A model generated the notes under the pieces. It worked only from the letters and a program-made list of their open reading frames with translations, was not told the origin of the DNA and did no database searches. From Coemansia sp. RSA 1804 (lineage: Eukaryota; Kickxellomycota; Kickxellomycetes; Kickxellales; Kickxellaceae), in assembly GCA_027578815.1 (NCBI GenBank), contig JANBTH010000157.1, positions 1-29,707 of the forward strand: a DNA stretch of 29,707 nt. The letters are read 5' to 3'. A program made the translations under genes and the position numbers. Of this stretch, positions 18,132 through 26,840 are shown piece by piece. Position 1 is the first letter of the stretch. Each line of letters starts with the position of its first letter.

Positions 18132-18251
18132 AGGTGAAAGATAGGCGCCATACTTTATGTTGGGTGGATGGAGAGAGATCAAAGCTATCTTTGATGCATA
18201 AGGCAGAAAAAGAAAAGAAAGTGATCTATGTCAGCCGTTAAAAAAAACCTC

Positions 18252-18592
18252 TAACATTTGATGCTTATTGAGGTTTACTATAAAAAAATACGAGATTAGA
18301 TGCGCTGCAACTCGATATATGGAATTCTGAATGGTATATAAGAAAGGCGGGCTCCCTTGGATTGAGAGTACTTACGATATTTAAAATGATCAATATCGTA
18401 GTCTTTTCTTTTTAATAAAATAACATTCAAAACTACCTAAGGAAAAACCCTCTTCCTCAATAGTGAATATCGGTGCTTTTTATAGCCACCGATCATTCAC
18501 TATTCAGAAGAATACACTACTAAAGAATCATATCCTATTAGAAAAATGTTATTTGCGATGGTATGGGATGTTAACCTTTGCATCAAATGTTA
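18252..18592. repeat. 13-bp inverted repeat pair, 315 nt apart
   Basis: TAACATTTGATGC at 18252-18264 is repeated exactly in reverse complement at 18580-18592. No obvious target-site duplication flanks the arms. It could be a degraded miniature element or chance. Confidence 0.45.
18373..18400. repeat. 9-bp inverted repeat (hairpin), 10-nt loop
   Basis: TACGATATT (18373-18381) pairs with AATATCGTA (18392-18400). There is no T-run after it, and it lies about 260 nt past the sirtuin stop. Confidence 0.6.
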
Positions 18593-19030
18593 ACACCTCA
18601 TACGACATCATAACAGATGGCTACTCAAATCTGGCTGCCATGAGCTCAGCGTTGTGCTCCATCCGCCACTGGTACTTCCTAGACGATGCGAACAGCCCCA
18701 TCGGCTAAAAGTATTCTAAGATTTCGGGGTGCGTTTGCGTTCTGGTTCGTGTTTGGAATAAACTGCCCAGAACCTGCTGTAAACAAGCTAGAACTAGTGC
18801 AAAAAGCAGTAAATGTGTGTTGATTCTTGCCACTGCAATTCTCGTGCTTGATTGATCGCGATTTGTTTGCTCAACACATAATTTTTTCTTATGCAACTCC
18901 TTTTTTTCTATTCCGTTCTTTTTCTTCCTTTCTTTGCAAATTCGTACTAAATAATAGCTATATTTATCATGCATGCACTTGTTTTTGTATAAAGGTCAAT
19001 TTGAATAGCTTTTTATTTGGTCTAACTCGT

Positions 19031-22000
19031 ATGGAGCTACGCAACCGCAAGCTGTCTGAGGAAGAAATGAAGGAGGCAGGCGAGGCAAGCCAACACAATC
19101 AACAGACGAATGAAACAGAGCAGTACATTCCAGAAGCGGTTTCACCCAAGTTGTCTTCTAGAGCAGAAGAAGACCTAGTAGTTGTGGTGGCAGAGAGAGA
19201 AAGTAAAGCCGTAACTGAACCATTACTCGACAAAGACAGCTCGGATAGGAACAACGGCAGTGACAATGACGACGATGAAGACGACGACGAACACATGGAT
19301 AATGAGGATCTTGGGAGCGTGTCTGGCGGGTTTCTGGGCGACTTTGAAGAGATCGAGGAGGACGAGGACGTTGAACGGTTTATTTCTCTCAACCACACAC
19401 CCCTGCCTTCTGCTAGACAATCGCCAGCACCGTTGTCCTTGCCACCAAAAGTAGGTCCAAGCGTATCCCAGCTGGCAGCCGAGACTATGGACGTGGAGGA
19501 AAACGAGAGCGGCGATGAGAGCGATGCAAGTTTTGAGTCGATTCCTGGAATATCTGCAGATGCCGCTGCTGCACTCAATGCTTCAGATATTCCAGATGCC
19601 GTGGAGACGGCAGAGCTACATCCTGTGGAAACAGACACAGAAGCGGGTATAACAAAGGATGGCGACCCAAGTACCCAGGCACTTGCGCTAACAGAGAACG
19701 ACAGCAGCACCGATGCCACAGCAAACACTTCCAAGCCTTTGCGCTGCACCAGTATTGAGCGGTTAAAGGAATTGCAGGATGAATTTAGAGAGAGGTTTAT
19801 TCCCAAGCTTGCAGATGGGGTCTTTTTCAACCTGGATGTGTACAAAAGGTACACGGTTGTTGGTGCATCCGACAAAACACTGACCGGCAGCATAAAAGGT
19901 CCATTGAAGCCTGCTGAGACTGTAAGCAGGACTGTTACGCCTGTACAGAAGCCGTCGTCTTTGAGGATAAACAATATTGCTAGCACCGAAGCAGCAGCAG
20001 CAACATCGTTACCATCAGCAACAACAGCAGCAGCAGCAGAAGCAGAAGCAGCACAGAAATCAGATGAAAGTCAAGATGGTAACAATATTCCAGAGTCGGA
20101 AACCCATGAATCAAAGTCCCATGGCTATAATGACAGCGCAGAGACCATAGGTAGCACCACTGTAGACCCGGTGCGTTCACCAACGAGCCCGCTAGATAAG
20201 CAGTCTGTTTCCAAACCACTCTCGCCGTTGGCGATCGGCGCAAGACCAAAGAGATTACATGTAGATGCCGACGACGATGTTGTGGGAACATTACTCGGTG
20301 TCATGAAGTCGCCAAAGATTGGAGGTAATTCGGTAAACCAGCAACAGCAGCAGCCTCAAGCCCAAACCCAATTGCAGCCACAGGCACAGCCGCACCAAAA
20401 ACAAAACTCTGCAATTTTACAGCAAGGAATACCTGACGATATACTTGCAGCGATGATGGCCATGGAAGGCACAAGCCCGCTAGAGTCACCAAAGCCAGCT
20501 ACTGTCAGACCGCCGAATCAGCAGATATCGGCAAAGGAGTATGCTGCAAAACTCCCACCTGGATACAAAGGACCTTTCTCGCAGCTGTCTATTGCTGAGC
20601 ATGCGCACTTTCTTGGACTTGTGCAGAAAGTACGAGCAGGCCAATTGAACGCCAAGGATAGTGCAGAGTATCAGCGCTTTAAGGCAAAGATCGATGCTGA
20701 GCAGCAGCGGTTCCGCACCCAGGCTCGCGAAAAGTCCCTTCCTCTGCTCAAGTATATTCCAGAGCCAGTCAGCCAAACTGCACAAAGGCGGCTTGCGGAG
20801 ATTAGCAGCATGGCCCTTGCGCATTATGCGCACCGCTATATGCCTGTGCGTGTGGCAGCAATTAGGTCAAGCGCCTCCGGATACGTGCCGCTCATGTACA
20901 AAGAAACGCTGCTGCAACGTGGAAAGTGCTATCGTGTTCAAATGCCAAACATAGGGAGTGCCGCAGTGGAGGGGATTATGTCTACAGCGGCCGATCCATG
21001 GGATTGTGTGCAGACTAATGGAAGGTTATTGCGGAAGGCGGCTATTCCGGTCACTGGTGATCCGATGGCGCTGAAGCTGGCACAGCTGGCGAATGCAGAC
21101 GTTGCTGTTTCTGCAAGCTCGCTTATTGCTCTGCTTACCTTGCCACAGTCGTATATGCGCGATGTAGTCATTCCGTTCAAGGTAGTCGATTCACAAATAG
21201 ACGCTGATGGCAGGACAGGAGCCGACAGTGCGGACAGCACCACCTCGCGCACCATCTTGCTGGTGGACAAGCCCTTGATGTCCGCACATGCGTCAACCCC
21301 GCGCAAGCTGAACCAAATGTTTTATGGCGTGTGCGCAGATAACAAGCTTACTGACAAGAGCCAGCAGCTGGAGCTAGGTGGCGGAACAATGGCCACAGCA
21401 GCCGGTGAGACTACCACCGAGAATGCAGATAGTACGGACCAGATATCCTCAGAAAACGCAAACTATACGTTGTGGGAGTTTGGCGGACTGCGCATGGTAG
21501 TCAGATACGGCGTCCACGGGTTCTCTGCGCCCGACAACGCCAAAGACAAGCCAAGCGATGCCACTGAGGGAGCCTGGCCACAACAGCAACCAGCAGCAAC
21601 AACAACAACGGTGACACTCAAGACAAAGCTAGAGTACCATCTGGAGAGCAGCACTGCAGAAACAGCCATTGCTTCTTGTGGCAATGCCGGACGTTTCAAC
21701 GGAGCGTATGAGGATATCACCGAGAGCGAGCGCTTGTCGTGGTGGATGTCCAGCTATCTGCGCGGCAGCCCGTCCGAGGTGTGGGTGTCGCATGTTAATG
21801 TGCAGAGGTCGTTGATTTCACGCATTTCCAAGCACTCTTGCGCAGATTTGTATCCGGGAACAGCGCATGGCGAGCCAGGTTCTAGCAGGCTCAGTGCTGG
21901 CGGACCTCAGCCATCGACTCGTGGGCTGCTGGCCTTGCTGCAGGATCTGCGCCAACAAGCAGTTGGTGACTATATGCTGGTCCACAAGCGCCGTACGTGG

Positions 22001-22387
22001 GATGCCACAATATACAAAGCGTTGGAGCAGCCACAACAGCAACAGCAGCAGTCTGAAGGCGTGTCCCCAGTAACAGCTCAGAGGGCAACTTCAGCAATAA
22101 TGAACTTGGAGGAGGAGCTGGAAACTTCGTCTACGGCTAATCTGACGCAGCTGGACATTGAGGGCGACTACGTGCCTGCTGCCTGGCGCGGACTATCGTG
22201 CCAGATCCCTTATACGTATGCTCCGGCGGATATTGCCGAACTCTGTGCGTCTGTCTCGGCATGGAACAACAGCGGTGTGGCTGGCGATGCAGCGAATGCC
22301 ACCAAAAGCGCACGCAATCGCCGGCGTGCTGCAAATAAGCGCAAGAAAGCCAAGAAGACATCGGCTGGAGCAAAGGCCGGTTCTTAG
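19031..22387 (+). CDS. ICE2/NARG2 C-terminal-domain-like protein (little elongation complex / ELL-EAF partner)
   Basis: 1118 aa from the ATG at 19031. This start was chosen because upstream in-frame sequence is T-rich leader and the charged protein begins MELRNRKLSEEEM. N-terminal half: acidic, Ser/Thr/Ala/Gln-rich, disordered, with polyQ near 437. A conserved-looking helical block (about 507-580, PPGYKGPFSQLSIAEHAHFL) follows. The C-terminal region (about 815-1060) has WEFGGLRMVVRYGVHGF, a KTKLEYHLE strand, LSWWMSSYLRG, and YMLVHKRRTWDATIYKALE. This is the order and wording I associate with the NARG2_C domain of ICE2, which works with ELL in RNA polymerase II (snRNA) transcription. Fission yeast Ebp1 is a known distant relative. 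The last 30 residues are a basic nuclear-localisation-like tail. Nuclear role inferred; family call is by eye. Confidence 0.68.
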   Translation: MELRNRKLSEEEMKEAGEASQHNQQTNETEQYIPEAVSPKLSSRAEEDLVVVVAERESKAVTEPLLDKDSSDRNNGSDNDDDEDDDEHMDNEDLGSVSGGFLGDFEEIEEDEDVERFISLNHTPLPSARQSPAPLSLPPKVGPSVSQLAAETMDVEENESGDESDASFESIPGISADAAAALNASDIPDAVETAELHPVETDTEAGITKDGDPSTQALALTENDSSTDATANTSKPLRCTSIERLKELQDEFRERFIPKLADGVFFNLDVYKRYTVVGASDKTLTGSIKGPLKPAETVSRTVTPVQKPSSLRINNIASTEAAAATSLPSATTAAAAEAEAAQKSDESQDGNNIPESETHESKSHGYNDSAETIGSTTVDPVRSPTSPLDKQSVSKPLSPLAIGARPKRLHVDADDDVVGTLLGVMKSPKIGGNSVNQQQQQPQAQTQLQPQAQPHQKQNSAILQQGIPDDILAAMMAMEGTSPLESPKPATVRPPNQQISAKEYAAKLPPGYKGPFSQLSIAEHAHFLGLVQKVRAGQLNAKDSAEYQRFKAKIDAEQQRFRTQAREKSLPLLKYIPEPVSQTAQRRLAEISSMALAHYAHRYMPVRVAAIRSSASGYVPLMYKETLLQRGKCYRVQMPNIGSAAVEGIMSTAADPWDCVQTNGRLLRKAAIPVTGDPMALKLAQLANADVAVSASSLIALLTLPQSYMRDVVIPFKVVDSQIDADGRTGADSADSTTSRTILLVDKPLMSAHASTPRKLNQMFYGVCADNKLTDKSQQLELGGGTMATAAGETTTENADSTDQISSENANYTLWEFGGLRMVVRYGVHGFSAPDNAKDKPSDATEGAWPQQQPAATTTTVTLKTKLEYHLESSTAETAIASCGNAGRFNGAYEDITESERLSWWMSSYLRGSPSEVWVSHVNVQRSLISRISKHSCADLYPGTAHGEPGSSRLSAGGPQPSTRGLLALLQDLRQQAVGDYMLVHKRRTWDATIYKALEQPQQQQQQSEGVSPVTAQRATSAIMNLEEELETSSTANLTQLDIEGDYVPAAWRGLSCQIPYTYAPADIAELCASVSAWNNSGVAGDAANATKSARNRRRAANKRKKAKKTSAGAKAGS

Positions 22388-22849
22388 TTTTGAAAGTCTG
22401 TTGGGTTTTTTGTTGTTGTTATTGATCTACCAAGGTGTGAAAGTCAACAATTACTTTCTGGTTAATATCAGATCGCGTTATCGGGACAACACACGTTTTG
22501 GCTGAATGCTTCTTGTTTAAGCAGATAAAAACGTAGAGCAAGTGACTACTGTAAAATCCGATGATGAAATTCCACGAAATAAAGTGCGGTTGGTTTGCTC
22601 GGAAAAAAAGGATGACCACAACGTACCGCTTTTTTCACTTTTTATCATTTTTTACTTACAAAAAGCGTATTTTTTTTATTTCTTATTCTCTTATCATTAT
22701 TTTTTATTTGCATTGCTTCTTTCTGGTCATTTGTGTTGCTACATTTTTGGCATTCAAAGCCTTTATACTATATTTTGTTTCATTAGTCTTTATAATCGGA
22801 AAAGATTAGGTAACGACGTCTTGTTACCTGTCGTAATACGCACAGACAC
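22388..22849. other. Spacer between ICE2-like gene and dephospho-CoA kinase
   Basis: About 460 nt, very T-rich from 22630. It contains an inverted repeat immediately before the next gene. No supported gene. Confidence 0.5.
22808..22829. repeat. 7-bp inverted repeat just upstream of the CoaE-like start
   Basis: AGGTAAC (22808-22814) and GTTACCT (22823-22829) enclose GACGTCTT. It ends 20 nt before the start codon, so it lies in the leader or at the transcription start. It could be a factor-binding dyad or a small hairpin. Confidence 0.45.
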
Positions 22850-23581
22850 ATGCTCATTGTTGGATTGACAGGCGGGATAGCAACCGGCAAAAGCACAACC
22901 AGCCGGGCGCTCAAGGCGCAAGGAGTGCCTGTGGTGGACGCAGACATCATAGCGCACCAGATAATGGAGCCAGGCGAAGTGTCTTACAAGCTGGTGATGA
23001 AACACTTTGGGGTTGGTGTCCTACAAGAGGGCTCGCAGGCAATTGACAGGGCAAAGCTTGGCGGCATCATTTTTAACGACCCAGACAAACGGCAGCTGCT
23101 CAATAAATGCACGCACCCGTATGTCCGGCGCCGCATTGCGTACGCGGTGTTCAAGTATTACATCCAGGGATACGCAATGTGCGTGCTGGACATTCCGCTG
23201 CTGTTTGAGTCTGGGCTGGACAGGCTGTGTGGTAAAGTCGCGGTGGTTTCGTGTAGCCCAGAGCAGCAGATGGCGCGTCTAATTAGTCGGAATGGATTCT
23301 CGCTGGAGGAGGCGGAGGCACGTATAAAGTCGCAGATGCCAATAAACGAGAAGGAGAAGCGGGCTACCATGGTTCTTGACAACAACGGGAGCATTGAGGA
23401 GCTGGAGAGTAGTGTTCGGGATCTTGTCAACGACTGGAAGCCCTCGTTGGTCAGAACGGTTTGCGCACTGGTGGCTCCAGTGGGTTTGCTTGTCAGTCTG
23501 CCGTTTGCCAGAACCTCAATGTGTGGACTCGGGACGCTGTGTGCATGCGCTGCCTGGATAGTTGGAAGCATATTTGGATGA
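22850..23581 (+). CDS. Dephospho-CoA kinase (CoaE / yeast Cab5-like)
   Basis: 243 aa. It phosphorylates the 3'-hydroxyl of dephospho-CoA, the last step of coenzyme A synthesis. The P-loop GGIATGKS (8-15) follows MLIVGLT, as in the family. DADIIAH (30-36) and LDIPLLFESGLD are the substrate-binding and lid motifs, and QMPINEKEKRA matches the conserved Q-hydrophobic-x-x-x-x-K-x-x-x-A helix. After about residue 203 a hydrophobic tail (VRTVCALVAPVGLLVSL and a second stretch to the end) suggests a C-terminal membrane anchor. Similar tails occur in eukaryotic relatives such as yeast Cab5 and DCAKD. Mitochondrial or ER outer-surface location is inferred. No intron is needed. Confidence 0.95.
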   Translation: MLIVGLTGGIATGKSTTSRALKAQGVPVVDADIIAHQIMEPGEVSYKLVMKHFGVGVLQEGSQAIDRAKLGGIIFNDPDKRQLLNKCTHPYVRRRIAYAVFKYYIQGYAMCVLDIPLLFESGLDRLCGKVAVVSCSPEQQMARLISRNGFSLEEAEARIKSQMPINEKEKRATMVLDNNGSIEELESSVRDLVNDWKPSLVRTVCALVAPVGLLVSLPFARTSMCGLGTLCACAAWIVGSIFG

Positions 23582-23739
23582 TATGGTATTGGTGTGTTGT
23601 GAGTAGAGAGCATAAACGGAAGCACATTAGCATGTTTATGTTGGATATAAGATCTTTGAGTTTTTCTGAAAAACAAATGCCACGACAAAACCGTTTAGCA
23701 AATATATTTGGAGATTGTGAATTAATAACTCTCTGGCAA

Positions 23740-23745
23740 AATAAA
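23740..23745 (+). terminator. Candidate poly(A) signal of the dephospho-CoA kinase gene
   Basis: AATAAA 158 nt after the stop codon in AT-rich sequence. Confidence 0.35.
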
Positions 23746-23799
23746 GAAAAGAGTGCCTACAAAAAACAAATCATTTTGTCAATTACATGCAACAAATAG

Positions 23800-24012
23800 T
23801 TACCTTCCATAACCTGCCTGACCAGCTTGAAGCTTTAATTTATTTACTCCTGCTTTATGTTTAAGACATTTATCGGTTGTGCAATCTGTGTTATCTTCAT
23901 TATCTTCAATGTTGCAATCCTTGCGTTCTGCATGTACACAATCTCTAAAAATAACGTCTCCACATAATGGACATCTATGGCCACACACTTGAATCCTCGA
24001 TTTTTCTACCAT
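23800..24012 (-). CDS. Small Cys/His-rich open frame, possible zinc-binding exon or remnant
   Basis: 70 codons, AT-rich codon use unlike neighbouring genes. The product begins MVEKSRIQVCGHRCPLCGD and continues with several Cys and His residues (CPLC, then VHAERKDC, DC, DKCLKH), a pattern suited to zinc binding but matching no family I can name. The frame ends at GGAAG|GTAACT, which resembles a 5' splice donor. An acceptor-like TTTTTTGTAG lies about 45 nt on (minus strand, near 23760), and joining there would extend the frame about 45 codons into the 3' region of the CoaE-like gene. It may be the 3' part of the decayed frame at 24300-24770. Function unknown. Confidence 0.3.
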   Translation of the reverse strand: MVEKSRIQVCGHRCPLCGDVIFRDCVHAERKDCNIEDNEDNTDCTTDKCLKHKAGVNKLKLQAGQAGYGR

Positions 24013-24299
24013 AATGCTAATAATATGATGCTAATGTTGTATAATTAATAATATATTGTTCAATTAAAAGAAAAGGTTCATGCTGGAATATCTTGCATTT
24101 ACATTTAAAAGATTTCTGATAAAGGCGACATATCTTATATACAATGCTTAAAGCAAGAAATATTTAAAATGTATGATAAAGTTCGTGTATGTGTGTACGT
24201 CCTTAAAATAGGCAAAATCTCCCCCTTGAAATTTTACTCCACAATGAAAACAGAAATTACTCATGACCGCTCCCAATTCAGTGTGTCACGCTAACAGAT

Positions 24300-24769
24300 T
24301 ATATATCTAACACACAGTCATTGGGTTTTCCACTCAACGCTTCTCCAAATAAAATTAAATTTGGCCAGCATCAATCTAATCATTAGTCTTATCTAATAGC
24401 CAACGAACTATTAGCACCTGGGGCTTTTCCCAAGTCCCACACATTGTATTATTATTATAAACGTGTAGCAGTATAATTAAATAAAAAATTATATGCACAG
24501 CTCTTAAGGCGGCATTCTTATTTTCTAGCCTTTCTTTCTACAGGCAAAGCTGGTATTTAGATTAAATAGATAAAAGTAGCTACGCTCAAATCTTACATCT
24601 AAACATCATTAGATTCTAAATGATCTTGGCAAAGTTTTAAGAAATACAATGATTCTAACAAAACTTGCTGTTGCTGTATAAAAAAGTACCATTGCCATTG
24701 ATAATAATTTTTAAAATAATATAAGAAAGCCTGTCTATTGACATTTTGGCTAATTACTTTTGCAATATC
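24300..24769 (-). pseudogene. Decayed protein-coding remnant of unknown family
   Basis: On the minus strand one frame reads as protein-like sequence across about 470 nt, broken by about a dozen in-frame stops, mostly TAA. The first run, 24769-24602, is 56 codons open and contains QWQWYFFIQQQQVLLESLYF. Further along the same frame come ECRLKSCAYNFLF, WDLGKAPGANSSLAIR and ILFGEALSGKPNDCVLDI. Balanced amino-acid use in DNA this AT-rich suggests ancestry from a gene. Many stops could derive from CAA or CAG by C-to-T change. No family recognised. Chance is not excluded. Confidence 0.35.
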
Positions 24770-25105
24770 TCAGCAATCAGAGCAATATTATATAATTTAA
24801 AACTGATTTCGGCCGAAGCGAAACCCTACTTCCACAAACGTAAGCATTAGACTATTTTGTGTGCTTAATCTTTTGCTTCTTGAAGTCATTGGTTTTTTGT
24901 TTTTAAAATACAGAATATGAAATTATCTATTTACAAATGCATTTTTGTCATCATTACTTCAATATTAAAAATACGCAATATCCAAAATTTAATAAACATT
25001 ACCAACAGGAAAGACAAGTTGAGGAGAATAAAAATTGGTCGTGTTTATACATTATATCCTGTTCTTGCTGTGTCATTTGCAGTTGCAAAAGAAGAGTCTG
25101 AATTC

Positions 25106-25111
25106 TTTATT
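25106..25111 (-). terminator. Candidate poly(A) signal of the TBC gene
   Basis: AATAAA on the minus strand 72 nt after the TBC stop codon. Confidence 0.4.
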
Positions 25112-25182
25112 TCTAATTTTTAGTTGGCCATGTCCAATATATTAAATATGTAAACTGCAGAAATAACAATAGCATCCGAGAT

Positions 25183-26538
25183 CTAGCGTCTTCCGCTAGA
25201 GTTTCCAGTCGAGTAGTGGCTTGGCGAGTTGTGGTACAGACACTTGTACATGTATGCTTCAGAGAGAAGAAGCTCAACGTCCTTGACGCCCCACGACTCT
25301 GTCGGCGGGCTCTGCAAGAACATCATGATTTTTTGAAAATCCAGCTTTCGCAGCTCTGCGGACCATTTGAGTAAAAATGCAGCGCACACATACGTATGAA
25401 AGTCCGAAAAGCCATTGGGCTCGGCCAGATACGTGTCCCACATGCGAATGGTACTTGCGAGGTTCATTTCCCGCATCAGCAGACAGTTGCACCAGCGGAA
25501 GGCAAACTGAATAAACTCGACGCCCTCACTGTCTAAATGCGCTGCTAGCGGCCCGTCTATCCGTGCAACAAGTTCCTTTAGCTTGACAATTTGGCGCTGG
25601 ATCCCCGGCTGCGCATGAGTATAGTTGTCTTGGATCCCATCCAGCAGCTTTGTCAAGCACCAGAAGCTGTCTGCCTCAATTGCGCTTACGGTCTTGTCAT
25701 CAAGAGAACCCAGCAGTGCCTCTAGTGCACTTGCATTGTAATCAGTGTTGGTGGCACTTGCGTATTGGCTGATCTGCGGCAAGTGCTGCTCTATAAAGAC
25801 GTAGTAGAATGGCGTCAGTAGATCGTTGATGCCCTGCACATAACCGCTGGCTGGATGTCTCGCAGCCCAGCAGTACAGAACGCGCTCCAGACTGCGCTGG
25901 ATTCTCTGGCTTTGAAAAATGGGCGACCCAGGCGTGGTTCGGGGCACGTCGATGCGTATCTGATGCCACAGAGTGCGATCCAGCGAGTCCTCGCCACGGG
26001 AAAACGTCTGGCCAACCCAGTCATCGTACTCCTTGCGCTTGCGCTGGACAGTTAGCTCTCTGCGGCTTGCATTCAATGGCAAATACCCCATGAGTAGGCG
26101 CCACGACGTTCCCCTGCATTCTGCCGGAATCCCCTTCCAGCTAAGCTTCTGAAGCTGCTCCAAGTCGATATTTGCAGCCGACAGCACAGCGTGGTACTTT
26201 TGCATCAGCGGGTCTTTTTCAGAGGAGGCCGGGCTGCCGATGCTGTTGACTTCGGCGCTGTCGCCGGGGTCTATACTTTCCCGATGTTCTGGTTGTGTGG
26301 AAAGGTCCTTGGGGTCTGCTGTGTTCGGCGATATTGATTGCGGTTGCTCTGTTGTCGGGTTTGAGACATCCATGTTTGTTTGGTCCTTGAACGGTAGCGG
26401 AGTGGCTGGCTCGTCAAAGGCGTCTAGCATATCATTACTAAACGCAAAGTCGACCTCCGTCGGTGTGAATGCGGGTGCGCGTCTCCAGAATCCCGATTGC
26501 GAGCGCAGTGTCGCCGTATTCCGTGTATTCGAGCTCAT
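25183..26538 (-). CDS. TBC-domain Rab GTPase-activating protein (Gyp1/TBC1D22-like)
   Basis: 451 aa, intronless. The TBC domain (about 135-440) stimulates GTP hydrolysis on Rab proteins; yeast Gyp1 acts mainly on Ypt1 and related Rabs at the Golgi. The two catalytic fingers are visible: Arg200 in IRIDVPR and Gln235 in YVQG. Wording matches Gyp1 closely: ASGYVQGINDLLTPF, EADSFWCLTKLLDGIQDNY, QPGIQRQI, EFIQFAFRWCNCLLMRE, RMWDTYLAE and the end KDVELLLSEAYMYKCLYH. The long insertion that budding-yeast Gyp1 carries after RMWDTYLSE is absent, as in TBC1D22. The N-terminal 110 residues are disordered and Ser/Pro/Asp-rich. It shares a 302-nt divergent promoter with EMC4. Confidence 0.95.
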   Translation of the reverse strand: MSSNTRNTATLRSQSGFWRRAPAFTPTEVDFAFSNDMLDAFDEPATPLPFKDQTNMDVSNPTTEQPQSISPNTADPKDLSTQPEHRESIDPGDSAEVNSIGSPASSEKDPLMQKYHAVLSAANIDLEQLQKLSWKGIPAECRGTSWRLLMGYLPLNASRRELTVQRKRKEYDDWVGQTFSRGEDSLDRTLWHQIRIDVPRTTPGSPIFQSQRIQRSLERVLYCWAARHPASGYVQGINDLLTPFYYVFIEQHLPQISQYASATNTDYNASALEALLGSLDDKTVSAIEADSFWCLTKLLDGIQDNYTHAQPGIQRQIVKLKELVARIDGPLAAHLDSEGVEFIQFAFRWCNCLLMREMNLASTIRMWDTYLAEPNGFSDFHTYVCAAFLLKWSAELRKLDFQKIMMFLQSPPTESWGVKDVELLLSEAYMYKCLYHNSPSHYSTGNSSGRR

Positions 26539-26840
26539 GGACAGTATTATGGAGCTAAAGCAAATCTAGGCTTTGAAGAAGAGGAAGAGATGAGGAGAAA
26601 ATGATACAACACCTTTTGTCAAGCAAAAAGAGAATTTATGCGTAATAAAGGGGAGACAAAAAGTCATTTTCAGGTGCCGTTATTTCTAGGGTGGTATTTT
26701 GAACTGTCCGTTTCTGCTCTTTCTTTTCCTCTCTTTTTGTTTAATAATTAGTTTATAGTTTCGTTTTTTGTTCTTGCCATTTGCCCTTAGCACCACACAA
26801 TCTCGACTCTGTTTTCCTTACTATAAATAATTACCAAAGG
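26539..26840. promoter_or_regulatory. Divergent promoter between TBC gene and EMC4
   Basis: 302 nt, AT- and pyrimidine-rich, with no frame of interest. CTATAAATAA at 26821-26830 lies only 10 nt before the EMC4 ATG and is too close to act as its TATA box. Confidence 0.5.

Larger units (their letters stand above)
18117..19030. other. AT-rich spacer with inverted repeats and a coding-like fragment
   Basis: About 910 nt. It contains a 9-bp inverted repeat at 18373-18400, a 13-bp inverted repeat with arms at 18252-18264 and 18580-18592, and an 81-codon plus frame ending at 18708. The last 200 nt are the leader of the ICE2-like gene. The long open frame upstream of 19031 looks like leader sequence rather than protein (Phe/Cys/Leu-rich, T-rich DNA). 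Confidence 0.5.
23582..25182. other. AT-rich 1.6-kb region between CoaE-like and TBC genes
   Basis: Composition is clearly more AT-rich than the genes on either side. Apart from the Cys-rich frame and the decayed remnant listed separately, 24770-25182 holds a 68-codon Ile/Lys/Asn-rich plus frame (24917-25123) that looks like chance. No tRNA, intact transposon or terminal repeat was found. Confidence 0.5.

Noticed and set aside
17376..18182. 268-codon minus frame across the sirtuin 3' end
   Set aside because: Antisense of the sirtuin C-terminal region; no domain and no support beyond length.
18827..19030. 68 extra N-terminal codons on the ICE2-like frame
   Set aside because: T-rich DNA giving Phe/Leu/Cys-rich residues; the character of the protein changes sharply at the ATG at 19031.
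19099..19986. 295-codon minus frame rich in Ser and Leu
   Set aside because: It is the antisense of the acidic, Asp/Glu/Ala-rich N-terminus of the ICE2-like protein, which automatically gives Ser/Leu/Val-rich open sequence.
24917..25123. 68-codon plus frame between the CoaE-like and TBC genes
   Set aside because: Ile/Lys/Asn/Phe-rich, as expected from random AT-rich DNA; no motif seen.
23582..25182. tRNA genes, LTRs or telomere-like repeats in the AT-rich islands
   Set aside because: Looked for GGTTCGA-type B boxes, paired TG...CA ends and TTAGGG-like arrays by eye; none were found.
26781..26840. 20 extra N-terminal codons on EMC4
   Set aside because: Would lengthen the protein beyond the family's usual start, and the sequence is AT-rich leader.
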